From NCBI RefSeq assembly GCF_003369915.1, contig NC_046676.1, positions 11,762,001 through 11,826,000 on the forward strand: 64,000 nt of DNA, written 5' to 3'. The position numbers and the translations under genes were made by a program. Below, in pieces: positions 22,333 through 33,153 of the stretch. The notes below the pieces were generated by a model. The model was not told the DNA's origin and did not search any database. It saw nothing but the letters and a program-made list of their open reading frames with translations. This stretch comes from Drosophila miranda. Taxonomy: Eukaryota > Arthropoda > Insecta > Diptera > Drosophilidae. The stretch's first letter is position 1. Each line of letters opens with the position of its first letter.

Positions 22333-23472
22333 ATGGCATTCCAGTTACCTACAACCACAAGTGCACCTGCAGCTGCAGGTTCTTTCTCGTTCGGCATGAA
22401 TGCTCAAGCGCCAACAGCAGGCGCGGCCGCTGCGCCCGCTGCAAAGCCAGCATTTTCTTTTGGCGGCCCAGCCGGTACCAACATTGGCGGAGGAGATGCT
22501 GTTAGCACAAAGGCTCAGGCTCCGCCACCATTTAGCGGATTTGGTTTACCTGGAGCATCCACGGCGCCAGCCCTCTCGCTATCGGCGCCATTGGGCGGAT
22601 CTAACACAGGCGTAACGTCAACTGCTGCCCCGGCGGCCGCCACAGCTGCAGCGCCAACCTTCGGAACGGGCTTCATGGCCCAGCCCACGGCAGCTCCAAC
22701 ACAGGCGACCTCCGCTCCCAATACGGGACTGATTGGTGGTCCAGCAATCGGTTTGACGACAACGCCAAAGAGCACAGCCGCACCAACAGCCGCTGTTGTG
22801 GCTCCTCTCACTGGAGTGGTGGCGCCTGCTGTAGGCACCGGCGGGGCATTTGCCAATTTAACAACTGAAACGAAGACGACGGATTCGTCGGCAGTTTCGA
22901 ATGCTTCGCAATTGTCGTACAACCAACTGGAGGAGCATATCAACAAGTGGACCCTGGAGTTTGAGGAGCAGGAAAAAATATTCACCGAGCAGGCAACGCA
23001 GATCAACGCCTGGGACAAGTTACTGATCAGCAACAACCATAAAATTATCGAATTGAATGATGCCGTGAAGAAGGTTAAGAATGATCAGCAGGTGCTGGAC
23101 CAGGAGCTCGAGTTTATCGCCACCCAGCACAAGGAGCTGGAGGAGAGTCTAGCGCCGCTGGAGAAGGAGTTCGTCGCCCTGCCAAGGGTCGACATGGAGC
23201 GCAACCAGACCTTCCTAATGGTGGAGAATCTGGACACCCAGCTGAAGCAGATGTCCGAGGACCTGAAGGAGATCATCGACAACCTGAACGAGACCAGCAA
23301 GGGCCAGGACAACACAGACCCGATTATACAAATCGGCAAGATCCTCAACGCCCACATGAGCTCGCTGCAGTGGACCGAGTCGCAATCGAACAACATCTGC
23401 AAGAAGCTAGACGACATTGGAAAGATCCACGACACCCAAAAGCGCGACGTCTTTCGTCCCCCTTTGAACTAA
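22333..23472 (+). CDS. Nup62: Nucleoporin 62, 379 aa
   Basis: A single coding exon for the central-channel nucleoporin Nup62. Residues 1 to about 190 are Ala/Pro/Thr-rich and disordered with FG-type motifs (FSFGM, FSFGG, FGL, FGTGF) that bind import receptors. From about residue 195 (QLSYNQLEEHINKWTLEFEEQEKIF) to the end is the conserved Nsp1_C coiled coil that assembles with Nup58 and Nup54. The coiled coil is colinear with the D. melanogaster protein while the FG part differs, the usual pattern. Two overlapping AATAAA signals (23486-23496) lie just after the stop. It converges on wcd, with stop codons 118 bp apart. Confidence 0.96.
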   Translation: MAFQLPTTTSAPAAAGSFSFGMNAQAPTAGAAAAPAAKPAFSFGGPAGTNIGGGDAVSTKAQAPPPFSGFGLPGASTAPALSLSAPLGGSNTGVTSTAAPAAATAAAPTFGTGFMAQPTAAPTQATSAPNTGLIGGPAIGLTTTPKSTAAPTAAVVAPLTGVVAPAVGTGGAFANLTTETKTTDSSAVSNASQLSYNQLEEHINKWTLEFEEQEKIFTEQATQINAWDKLLISNNHKIIELNDAVKKVKNDQQVLDQELEFIATQHKELEESLAPLEKEFVALPRVDMERNQTFLMVENLDTQLKQMSEDLKEIIDNLNETSKGQDNTDPIIQIGKILNAHMSSLQWTESQSNNICKKLDDIGKIHDTQKRDVFRPPLN

Positions 23473-23485
23473 AGTCTACTTTTTA

Positions 23486-23496
23486 AATAAAATAAA
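23486..23496 (+). terminator. Nup62: Overlapping poly(A) signals of Nup62
   Basis: Two overlapping AATAAA hexamers begin 14 bp after the Nup62 stop codon, in the short convergent gap with wcd. Confidence 0.65.
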
Positions 23497-23590
23497 TGAT
23501 CGCTGTAACTATATATAAAACTATATACTTTCAGAACAATATGGGGGTAAAAGTGTACTCGTAAAATGTTGAAAAGAACATTGTTTATGG

Positions 23591-25096
23591 CTAATAGCCT
23601 TTGAAGTATTTAAGTCTAAAGAGGGGAACTTTCTTGCCCTTGGTGGCAAAGGCTAAGAAGCTGCTTTGCGGTGAGAAAGCCATTGTATTTACGAAGGAAA
23701 CGTTATCGTTCTGGTCCGGGAAGTTCGAGTAGACGGTGGCGCTGGGAAAGTGGGCCAGCTTCACGGCATTCGGTGCCAGGTTGGAGCTCAGGGCCAGCAG
23801 CTCCGAGGAGTGATTGAATTTAAGGTCCGTGATGGCCGTGCGCAGATTCATGAAGCGCTTCTCGGGCGTCGGTGTTTTGGATGCGAAGATACTCTCGTAG
23901 TCGTAGACGTTGACAACACCCTCGTTGCTGCCTGTGGCCAGTAGGCGTTGATTGGGGGCCAGCTGTACACACTGTCCGTTGATGCAGCCGTCGTCAGTGA
24001 AGTAGTGCTCGATGATGTTCTGTCGCAGCGACAGAATGTTTATATTGCAACTGGAGCCGCAGCACAGCACACGCTTCGAGTCGGCCGTCCAGGCCAGTCC
24101 TCGCACGGCACCCTCTTGCTTGAAACTGTGCAACAGCTCGTTGGTGTTGGCAGTCAACAGGTGGACGGCCCCGAACTTGCCAGCCACCGCGATGTACTTT
24201 CCGCAGGGCGAAACCTCAAATCGATGCATTGAGCGTATGTCGCCCGGCAGGTACAGCTTGGACTCCTTGGCCTCGAGCAGATCGTAGGCGTAGAAGTGCG
24301 ATCGGACTGATCCGAAGAAGGCTTTGGTGCCGCATGGTGCGATGCGGGAACAGAGCAGGGGATAGTTCTTGAAGCGCATGCTGTGAAGCTTCTCGTTCTT
24401 TTGTCCGTCGACCGTGTAGATGGTGGCCAAGCTGTTCTCGCCAGCCACCAGAGCCGCCGTGCTTGTGGGATGGAACTGCACGCTGGTGACGAATCCTTCG
24501 CAGTAAGTGGCCCGGTTCAGATCCTTGACACGCTTAAAGTTTAGTGACTTCGGACGCAGCTCGCGTTTCTTGGCCTTGTGATCGATGAAGCCAACTGTTT
24601 TAAGAAGCTCTTCATCCGATGAGGAGCCAGAGTCCTCGTTCTGCTGCTTTTCCGCCCATTTCGGCTGGTTCAAGGTGTGCTGGAAGCGCGCCGTCAGATA
24701 CTCTTTGTATGACTTATCCTTGCGCAAGTGTGTCAGAGGTCCAGTGTGCCTCGTGGGACGCTTAACATCGCCCAGCTGTATATCGTCGTCGTCCGAGTCT
24801 GTCCAGGCCGCCTTCCTTTTGCTTGAGGACTGCTCCGCATCGTTTTTACCATCAGCAGCGTCTTCGTCATCGCTGTGGTTCCACTTCTTGCCCACGGACT
24901 TGGCTAGGTTCGACAAAAACTTCTGCTTATCGCCGAAAATCACCTTTTCCATAGGTACTTCCACATATGAAGGCTCAGGGACCGCTGCCTGCTTTCTGTT
25001 CTCTCTGGCGGCAGGTTTACGGTTTCCATTCTTGGCATAGACGGCCATAAGGTCTTTGAGCTCCTCCAGGCCATCGCTGGACTCATCTGAACTCAT
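23591..25096 (-). CDS. wcd: U3 snoRNA-associated protein 18 (wicked), 501 aa
   Basis: Single-exon gene for the WD40 protein UTP18, part of the UTP-B module of the small-subunit processome that processes 18S pre-rRNA in the nucleolus. The ATG at 25096 gives MSSDESSDGLEELKDLMAVYAKNG; the frame is open a little further upstream but without an ATG. The N-terminal 200 residues are acidic and basic (DSDDDDIQLGDVKRPTRHTG). WD40 blades follow from about residue 210 (VTSVQFHPTSTAALVAG) to the end (FSPQSSFLAFATKGKKVPLFRLKYF). The length is close to that of other UTP18 proteins. In Drosophila wcd is needed in germline stem cells and neuroblasts. A Motif-1 element lies 68 bp upstream. Confidence 0.94.
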   Translation of the reverse strand: MSSDESSDGLEELKDLMAVYAKNGNRKPAARENRKQAAVPEPSYVEVPMEKVIFGDKQKFLSNLAKSVGKKWNHSDDEDAADGKNDAEQSSSKRKAAWTDSDDDDIQLGDVKRPTRHTGPLTHLRKDKSYKEYLTARFQHTLNQPKWAEKQQNEDSGSSSDEELLKTVGFIDHKAKKRELRPKSLNFKRVKDLNRATYCEGFVTSVQFHPTSTAALVAGENSLATIYTVDGQKNEKLHSMRFKNYPLLCSRIAPCGTKAFFGSVRSHFYAYDLLEAKESKLYLPGDIRSMHRFEVSPCGKYIAVAGKFGAVHLLTANTNELLHSFKQEGAVRGLAWTADSKRVLCCGSSCNINILSLRQNIIEHYFTDDGCINGQCVQLAPNQRLLATGSNEGVVNVYDYESIFASKTPTPEKRFMNLRTAITDLKFNHSSELLALSSNLAPNAVKLAHFPSATVYSNFPDQNDNVSFVNTMAFSPQSSFLAFATKGKKVPLFRLKYFKGY

Positions 25097-25163
25097 TTTG
25101 GCAGCTTTAAGCAAAGTAAATGAACACTCAAAATGTTTGCAAATTACACACGTGCGGCGCGAT

Positions 25164-25174
25164 CAGTGTGACCG
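25164..25174 (-). promoter_or_regulatory. wcd: Core promoter Motif 1 (M1BP site) of wcd
   Basis: CAGTGTGACCG fits the reverse complement of Ohler Motif 1 (YGGTCACACTR) at every position. It is 68 bp upstream of the wcd start codon, where a housekeeping transcription start is expected. Confidence 0.7.
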
Positions 25175-25188
25175 CCATTGATAACAAT

Positions 25189-25392
25189 ATACCGAAACAT
25201 ACCATCTCATTTGAAAAATATACCGTAAATATACTGACGAATTCAAGTTCTATTTTACATATTCCTCGTTTTTGATCTTCCGTGGAATATAACTAACTTA
25301 ATAGAACCCTCAGCCCTGTCCACATAATTTTATCCGATTAGTGAATCAATTTTCTACTTGACTGGCTTATTTTAACTACTTTCTTTTATTGG
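25189..25392. repeat. Diverged tandem duplication, copy 1
   Basis: AT-rich segment running from ATACCGAAA to CTTTTATTGG. It matches 25585-25763 throughout, including a shared block around GATCTTCCGTGGAATAT and a shared GGCTTATTTTAA. Similarity is high by eye with small indels. The nature of the repeat is unknown. Confidence 0.75.
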
Positions 25393-25402
25393 ATCTTGTC
25401 TG

Positions 25403-25462
25403 AAAAAAGGTTTTAGCGAAATAGGTCAAACAAAAAAAGGTTTTAGCGAAATAGGTCACACA
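25403..25462. repeat. 30-bp direct repeat, two copies
   Basis: Two adjacent copies of a 30-bp unit with core GGTTTTAGCGAAATAGGTCA (period 30) in the spacer between the two larger duplicated segments. Confidence 0.85.
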
Positions 25463-25584
25463 AAAAAACGAAAGAGGATAGTCGTTCATATTGTTAAATT
25501 TTTATATTCCGTTGACTAATTCTAGCTAACTAACTGGTATTATGTTGCCACCGGTTATTACCGATTCATCCCCGATTCAAATAA

Positions 25585-25763
25585 ATACCGAAATATACGG
25601 TTTCATTTTCAAAATATATAAAATTATTCATATTTCTCGATTTTGATCTTCCGTGGAATATTATTAGCTATATAGAACATTTAGCCATGCCCACATAGTT
25701 TTATCCCATTGATGAATAAATTTTACTACAAGATTGGCTTATTTTAAACACTTGCTTTTATTG
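25585..25763. repeat. Diverged tandem duplication, copy 2
   Basis: Second copy of the segment at 25189-25392, in the same orientation, about 395 bp further along. It is slightly shorter through small deletions. Confidence 0.75.
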
Positions 25764-25861
25764 CTATTCCATGTATTCTATATTCCTTTGAAAATTAAAT
25801 TTAATAGATTAATGAAATTGATTAAATATACCACCATATACAGAAATACCAGAAGCGATAG

Positions 25862-25869
25862 TATCGATA
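25862..25869. promoter_or_regulatory. DRE between wcd and the 203-aa zinc-binding gene
   Basis: Perfect TATCGATA 773 bp upstream of the wcd ATG and just 3' of the minus-strand gene at 26143-26754. It may serve wcd as a distal element; its role is unclear. Confidence 0.45.
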
Positions 25870-26142
25870 GGCAAGCAAATCTAGTGTGGCCAAATCATGA
25901 AAAATAGGTTGTAAGGCGGCAGTTTTGAAGGCTGATAAATATCAAAGTGTGCTTTATCACTTGAAACTAATTAGGAAAAAACATTTTGATATTGTTCAGA
26001 CATGGCTATACCTAGTCGACAGTTGATAAAGAACACATACTTATGTGTTAATTATAGAGGCTATAAAAGATATGAAAAATAAACTCCATGGATTGTACAA
26101 AATTGTATTATTGATATACATAAAATATGATAAATAATATAT

Positions 26143-26754
26143 TCAACGTATTTTTTTACGAATTTTGTCAAATCCCGTGCATTTGTTCATGTGTCGCATA
26201 AAATTGGCTTCCAGTTTGTACAACATTCCGCATTTCTCACATAAAAATCGAGTCTCCGACTTAGCTGCTGTGCGTATCTTCTCTTTGGCTCGGATCTTTG
26301 TGGTGCAATCATTGCAGGCAAAGCGAGGACGTAATTTTCCAAACTCAAACTCGACGGAGAAAGGCTGCTTGCAGAAAATACACGTGAATACTTTTTTTAT
26401 GGTAGCCGGAGTCTCCAGATCGAACTTTCCAGTCGGCTCTTGAGCGATGCAGCTTTTCTTGGGTCCCTCTAGTCCGGATTCCACCGCAGTGCCGATGCGC
26501 TTATCACAGATTTTGAAATGTGATTTGTCCTCCAGTGACTTCCGGTCCGCATGTAACTCGTTGCGGCGCTTACAGAAACGAGCGTGCACGATATAGGGTC
26601 CTTTCTGCATAAACTTGTTGCCACAGTATGAGCAGTGAAACAACGGATCTTCGGTGACGTTTTCCTGGATCGGGATATACGGCGATACATGCACGGTGGT
26701 AACGATTCCATTTTTCTCCTCGTTGGATAGCATTACGTCCATTTGAATTTCCAT
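26143..26754 (-). CDS. Unrecognised 203-aa protein with three putative zinc sites
   Basis: The ATG at 26754 (MEIQMDVMLSNEEKNG) is the likely start; the upstream frame is open but encodes an atypical hydrophobic stretch and may cross a 5'-UTR intron (donor GTGAGT at 26899). Three metal-binding modules are visible: C41/C44/H57/C61, C125/C128/C147/C150 and C172/C175/H188/C192. The first and last are C2HC-like fingers with an FxCxxC start, the middle one a CxxC-CxxC knuckle. The C-terminus is basic (GFDKIRKKIR). It could bind nucleic acid or protein; I do not recognise the orthologue. Codon use and the spaced cysteines support a real gene. Confidence 0.8.
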   Translation of the reverse strand: MEIQMDVMLSNEEKNGIVTTVHVSPYIPIQENVTEDPLFHCSYCGNKFMQKGPYIVHARFCKRRNELHADRKSLEDKSHFKICDKRIGTAVESGLEGPKKSCIAQEPTGKFDLETPATIKKVFTCIFCKQPFSVEFEFGKLRPRFACNDCTTKIRAKEKIRTAAKSETRFLCEKCGMLYKLEANFMRHMNKCTGFDKIRKKIR

Positions 26755-29557
26755 GATTTCCGAAAAGCGCTTTGCAATCGTGTGTGTTGCAAAAAGAAGA
26801 AAGTAGAAATTGGAAAGTAGAAAGTATCGCATCACTGAGTGTTGACAAAGAAAGAAAGTACTCAAAAGTGCATTCCAGGGCTAGACGAAAAGTACTCACT
26901 TGTTTTGCTGTCGGCTTTCCGGCCGTTATCACCCATCACCCTTGCTTGTGGTAATTCTCAGATCCTTGCTTTATGGCACGCGTAATTCGAGTCAAAATAT
27001 GCAATTAAACAAAAACGTCTTGACTATAAAAATATTTGCATAACTTGGGCAAACAAATGTCGAAGCACGTCGTCGTCGTCAGAAGACGAACAAGAAGACG
27101 ACAATGCTAAGTTGTTGTTGAACTTGTCATTATACTCACACACAGTCGGTGAAGCACACAAGCAGGAATACACGAGGAGGCAGCAGCAGGAGTTTTGCTT
27201 GCCCCTTGTCAGGGCGGTTCTCGCGCTAAAGTGTAGATTAATAGCCTGGGTGGGTGGTTGTCTGGGGGAGTGTTCTCTCTGGCAGAAATCAGCGCTCGTA
27301 AAATTTACGTAAAATTCATTAAGCGCAACAAAAGACGCTGACGCTGGTGCTGGGGCTGGGTGCTTCGAACACAGAAAAACAGGTTGCCACCGAGCTGGCA
27401 CAGGCACACAATCGTTTAGAGACAAAGCCTTGCATAGTTGATAAGGCGCGTGGTGCTCCGTGCCCTGAGGAGGGGGGCGTGGACTGACGGCGATGCCTGG
27501 TGATGGCTTGTGGTCCCGTAAGTGTCTGCTGGCAAGTCAAGCAGTGCGTCAAGCCCCACTGAAAGCAACAAATTTTTGTCATTTGAAAGTATGCGACGCT
27601 TTTGTGGCGTTATTGTTGCACCACACCATCATCATCATCCCCAAGATACTACTCACCCCCTCACGCTCTCCTGCCTGGGCTTCACTGCTGTGCAGCGAGG
27701 CGGAGCGAAGCGCAACCATAGTGCTCCTCCTTAAGTAGCTAGAGCATGTCGCAGATCCCATCCAGTCTGTCCAGGCTGTCCTATATCTGCGCCACTGCCA
27801 GTGCCAGTCATATTCCATTCCCAGTGAGTGACAGATTAGCGTGCTGACATTAAGTTTGTCCTTTGGCATTGCAGCTCTCCGCACATGGGCTTAAAGTATT
27901 GGCCCGGTCGTTCGCCGGCCCAAGCCCTGGCCATCATTGTGCATAGGGGCTCTGCCCTGGTGCTGCTATCCCCTGCAAATGTTGATAACGCATTGGCGAC
28001 GTCTGTCCTGGAGTGGCCACACACATTACAGCATGTTGCGGTCGGCGTGAGTGCCGCGTGGGTGATGCGATGTCGGCGCGGTTTCTGCGGTATGTAATGT
28101 AATGAGTTTTACATGGCTTGCACCCGTTACCTACTTGGCAGCCATCACACCGGGCTTTGATTGTCCAGCCTGCACCTGATTTTTGGGCTCTGATGATCTT
28201 ATACCAATTAACTTTTTTTTGTATGCGTTCGTGCACATATCGTTTCACGTGGTTTCCCAAGACTGACGAATTGAAGCTGCTCGATTGCATTAAAATCGAG
28301 ATGGTTCTTTTGAACTGAAGAGAAGTGTGTACACACCAAATTGAAAAGTCCATGGAAAAACTATTGAAAGATGAGGTTAGAAAAATAAAATGCTTGCGGC
28401 CAGCGCATAAAAAAAGCAGACGCATAAAAAATTAATAAGCAGCCAGAGGCGATAGGGTGGACAGTGGCGAAGGACGCAGTGCTGTTGTTCTTGTCTATTT
28501 TATGCTGCTGCTGCCACGCTTTGACGACGGACAAAACCCTTCTGCAACGGCTGCGGCCCCCGCCCCTTTGCTTCTGGCGCTGTCCACTAGCTAGACAGAG
28601 ACATCATTAATGCATAATTCAAGCGTTTGGCAGTTTTGTGCTCGATGCTTTCAATATTCAATTTGAATGCCGCCCAAAGCGATACAGAACGGTTTTGTGT
28701 CTGGCTCTGTTGTTTGTGCCTTTTTTCCTGTTTTCCCGGATTCTTCTTCTTCTACTCCAGCGCTTTCATGCTCGCTTATTTATTTGCCTGTGTCTCTTTC
28801 TTTCTCCCACACCACCCTCCACCCACCACTCCCCCACACCATACCTGCTGCATTATTCAGACTCGGAATCGAACAAAATGCATGATAAACAATTTCTAAC
28901 GGGCCAGAGACAATGGCCGTTCGCTCACTTGTCATCCGGTGGTTGTTGTATCTGGGTATGCCCTTCAATATAGGGTATTTTTACTATAGGGAAGCGTTTT
29001 GTAACGCAGAGAAGGCCCCGTAAATTGGCTCTCAAACTATAAGCTGATTAGAGGTATCAAAATCAGAATTCCTGTCTGTTTTTATGTGTATATCGAGTCA
29101 CTATAGAACTTTCTGTGTGCAAGAGTATTAAAAGCTTCTGTTCCCGGAAACTAGTCTTCCTTCCATGTTGTTATTGTACATATTTATATAGTATTTGCCG
29201 TCCTCGTTTGTGTTACGCCCCTCCTGGGCGTTTTTTTTTGTATCCTACCTATCCCACGAATGCCAGCAATCAATGGCCGCTCGACTCCTCTGTCCAACAA
29301 TAGAACCTACCACCGTGCATGCGTTAGTTGTTTATTAAATATAAATGATTGTCACTTGCGAAACGAATCGAATCCGTACGAAACGAAATGTTGATAGTGA
29401 TGATTGCTTGAATTTCATTGAGCTGGACAATTGCTGCAGGGTCACTCGACAAAGGTTCTTACTGCACTACCTTGTAAGTACTTTTGGTAGTTGTTGTAGT
29501 GCTGCAATTCCTTGTAATTTCTACCACCATTCCCAGAGGCTTTCGCCTTTACACGAG

Positions 29558-29587
29558 GATGATGATGACGATGACGATGACGATGAC
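29558..29587. repeat. (GAT/GAC)n microsatellite
   Basis: Three GAT units followed by alternating GAC and GAT units, 30 bp. Confidence 0.85.
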
Positions 29588-31455
29588 GCCTTGCCTTGGA
29601 CATGTAAGGGCACTTTAGGCGGGCGCCAGTTTGACAAGTCATGCAATTGATATTGATATTGGCCATTTGCTCGTCATAAAATGTGAAGCGTCATGACGGC
29701 ATCCCGTCAACATTGCCTTACCAAGCAAACGGACCACCGCCTCACCACCACACTGAATACTTCCAACTGTCCAACCATTCATCGGATATTGACCACAAAA
29801 TGCCATTAAAAAATAATTACGAATTTTAATTGGCATTTAGTTCGGGGCAAAAAATGAAGTGCATTCAACATTAAATGTGATTATGCCGGATAGACGGGGA
29901 ACTCTGTCCGGTTCGGTGAAGCGTGCTTAACAATCGAAGTCAATCGGATTACTTTCGACGCGTTTTGAACCCAGGCAAAGTTCGGCCGAATCAATTAACC
30001 TGCCATAAAAGATAACGATCCAGAGGAAGGCCTTGGACAGCGACCTGCAACCTAAATCTATTAGCTTCCATTTTTCGGAACAGGGTATACCGCAGTCGAG
30101 CTGCCTCTGCTATAGGCTTTTATTATTGATTACCTTATCGTTTTTCACTCGATACTGCATTATAATAATGCATGTGTCTGTCACCTGGCGCATGTTCTGA
30201 TTGCAGTTAGTGGCATAGTACGCCACTTAAAAATCAATTAACATCACGCGGCAATTGATTGCATTCAATGGCGTCCAGGCTGGGCAGCAGTCCAGCCATC
30301 TAGCAATCCACTCATCCATTCTGATGGAGAGCCCTCCAAGCGGCCAATGGAGATGTCCACCTGCCGCCGGTAATCAGGGAATCTCTGAAATAGTTATGTA
30401 TGTATTTCGTGTCATATTTATGCAATGGCTAACGATAATGGCATCACCTATGCGGCGGCAGCTTCGGTGCACCTCAAATTGTGTGGCAACATGACAACGC
30501 TGTCCGACTCACTTCCCTTATGCCCCAGTATTCCGCTTGCGTGCATGCCACCACACCACACACACCCCACAATATGTCCGCTTCCCACTCTGTCCGGTGG
30601 CACCCGACCAGTATGTACACACTAATTGCGGTATTAAAATAAACTACAATTGCAAATGTCGCATTTTATTTTCACAAAGCGGAAAGGGCGGAAAGGTGGA
30701 GCCGAGCCCCTCTGCTGTTGCTATTATTTGCTGTTGCCATTACTGTTACTGTTTCTGTTTCTGTTTCTGTTTTGCCATTTGCATTGTTGCCGACTACTGC
30801 CGCATTCTTCTATGTAATTGTGGTCCCGTAATGTGTGACAATTAAATCAAGTTCGAGGAAATTTGTGCGCCACAGCGAGAGATTCTCGCGAAGATGTATG
30901 GCCAAAGCCGAAATATCTGTCCCCTGCTCACATTTCTTTCTAGTTTGGTGGCAGGGGGGCACATAGCAAATATCACCCTATCCCGTACACGCCTCTGGCT
31001 GTAGGCTGTGCTGTGTATGGCATAATCATATTTGAGGCTTTCCCGGAATACTCGTATTCGTGCGACTGCAACCTCAATTGCAATTGGAATTGCCGTTGAC
31101 CAGTTGGTTAGCCTGGCTCTCCTCCGTGGTCCGACGTCCACCCTTCCTTCACTCTTGCCCATCCATTCCCCGCCATCTGCCATCCTCTCTTCCATCGTCC
31201 GGAGTCCGCGTCCATCGCTGCCCGTTGTTCTGTTTGGTTGAAAACCACAAATTAAGCAGAGAAATCCTTGCCGTGCATGCGAACGATGGCGCCGCTGCAA
31301 ACGCAAAAAAAATGAATGCATGGCGAATGAAATAGTGTAGAATAATAAATATCCTCTATAAAGATAGAATTTAATACTAGTATTCCCACAATTGTAACAG
31401 TTTTCGAAGAGAAGATAGAGGGCGGCCAAAAAAGTCTAGAACCTCTCTGCATTGG

Positions 31456-31479
31456 CTGTCCAGCTGTCCAGCTGTCCAG
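31456..31479. repeat. 8-bp tandem repeat, three copies
   Basis: CTGTCCAG repeated three times without change. Confidence 0.85.
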
Positions 31480-33130
31480 CATACCCTCTCCTTGGGCGAC
31501 CAATGGGTGTGCAAAAAGAAAAAATCCAAGCGCTGGCGAGCGCCCACAAACATGCAACATCCCGACCTCAATGTATTACGATGGGGCGTGGTAAGTCTGG
31601 TCTGGGGAGCCAGATAAATGCCCGTTTCTGTTGCAGTTACTGTTACTGCTGCTATTGTCGCTGCCATGTTGCCACGTTGCATGCAAACAAGTGCACGCTT
31701 ACACACACCAACACAGAGACAAGCACGCTGACACGCTGGTGCCCGCACGTCAGCGCTCTTGCGTTTATTTTCCGTTTCCGTCTGTCCTCGTCCACGTCGT
31801 CGTCCTCAACGCTTCTGCTGCACTTGATGCTACTGCCACTGCCACTGCCACGGCTACGGCTGCGTCTCCGCCTTCTCCTTCTGCTGCAGCACATCCTGCT
31901 GCTGTTGCGGTCAATTGCTGCGCTCAGATTGCGCGTTAATAAGTTGCTGTTTCTGTTGCTGTCACCATTGCAAGGACTTGCAAAAAAGCTGCAAATTCTG
32001 GGCATGGACATGGACAGCATTCCAGGGAAGCATTACGGCATCCGTAATTTCCATAGGATCGCTTTGCCATAGGATTCGACGCGTGGGCCACAAGGGGGGC
32101 TGTCCTAACAATTGCAACATAGTCAACCAGTCAATGACAGAATTATCAGCTTCAACAACATGTTGCTGCTGCTGCTGCTGTGACAACTACAACATCGCGC
32201 AGATAGCATCAGCAAAGCTCTGTGCCCCAATGGGCGACACAATGTTGTTGTCGCTGCTGTGGATGCAACAGTGTCGGAGACAACTTCACTCAACTCGAGC
32301 AGAAGTTTTTTATGTCCCCGACCTGAAACTAATAACCGTAATGCTTAACGTTTATTGAAAAAGGTAGCTGCCACCTGGTCACATGACCACCGGGCCACCG
32401 GGCCACAGGGCCACAGGGCCACCTGGGAGGTGTGGGAGGTGTCGGTGTCATCCCCGGAATGTCCGGCATTCGGACAGTTCATAAATATCTCCCAGCAGCT
32501 GCAACTTTTTGGCGTCGCATTTAATGAATGGAGAAAATAGAGAGCGAGACGGGCTCCAAGCATGACCAATTTCCCCGCATATCGCCCAGCAAATCTAAAA
32601 GTTTTGGCAACTCTCTGCTTCTTTGGCCGGCAATTTTTCCCTCACTTCGAAGTTTTTGGGGGCTGGGAATGCAATTTATCGTTAAAGAGTGTCCTGCCTC
32701 TGCTCCTGCTTCCAGTTCGGGCGGTCATATACAAATGGAGGCGATACATTATGCATAGGCCAGCATTCACATTCACTTTGCGGCGGAAGAAAAATGATCA
32801 ACAAATGATTGACATCGGAGCTCCGCTCCTTCCCCAGGAAGTGGCGTTTCCTGTGCTAAACTTTGGCCAAGTGAAAAACTTGCTGTCAGCATAAGATAAG
32901 CGCCAGAAGTTAATAGACTTGTAGAGCAGACGCACCCACACACACACACACTCCCCCCCGCTGACCCCGTGGCAAGGTCTGAGAGTGAGGCTGAGTCCTC
33001 TCCCAAAAGTGGAATTTTATTTATTTGTTTGTCGTTTCGGCATGTGGCGCGTGTTCCCATCCGCCCCTGACAGGCATATAAAAAATAGTGAAATAAATAA
33101 AAATGTTATAGACGCCCACTCACAGGCAGA

Positions 33131-33153
33131 AGCAGCAGCAGCAGCAGCAGCAG
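33131..33153. repeat. (AGC)n microsatellite
   Basis: Seven to eight AGC units in non-coding DNA. Confidence 0.85.

Noticed and set aside
31452-32072. 206-aa plus-strand open frame
   Set aside because: Leu/Ser runs from CTG and TGC repeats, with overlapping open frames on both strands; no domain or splice context.
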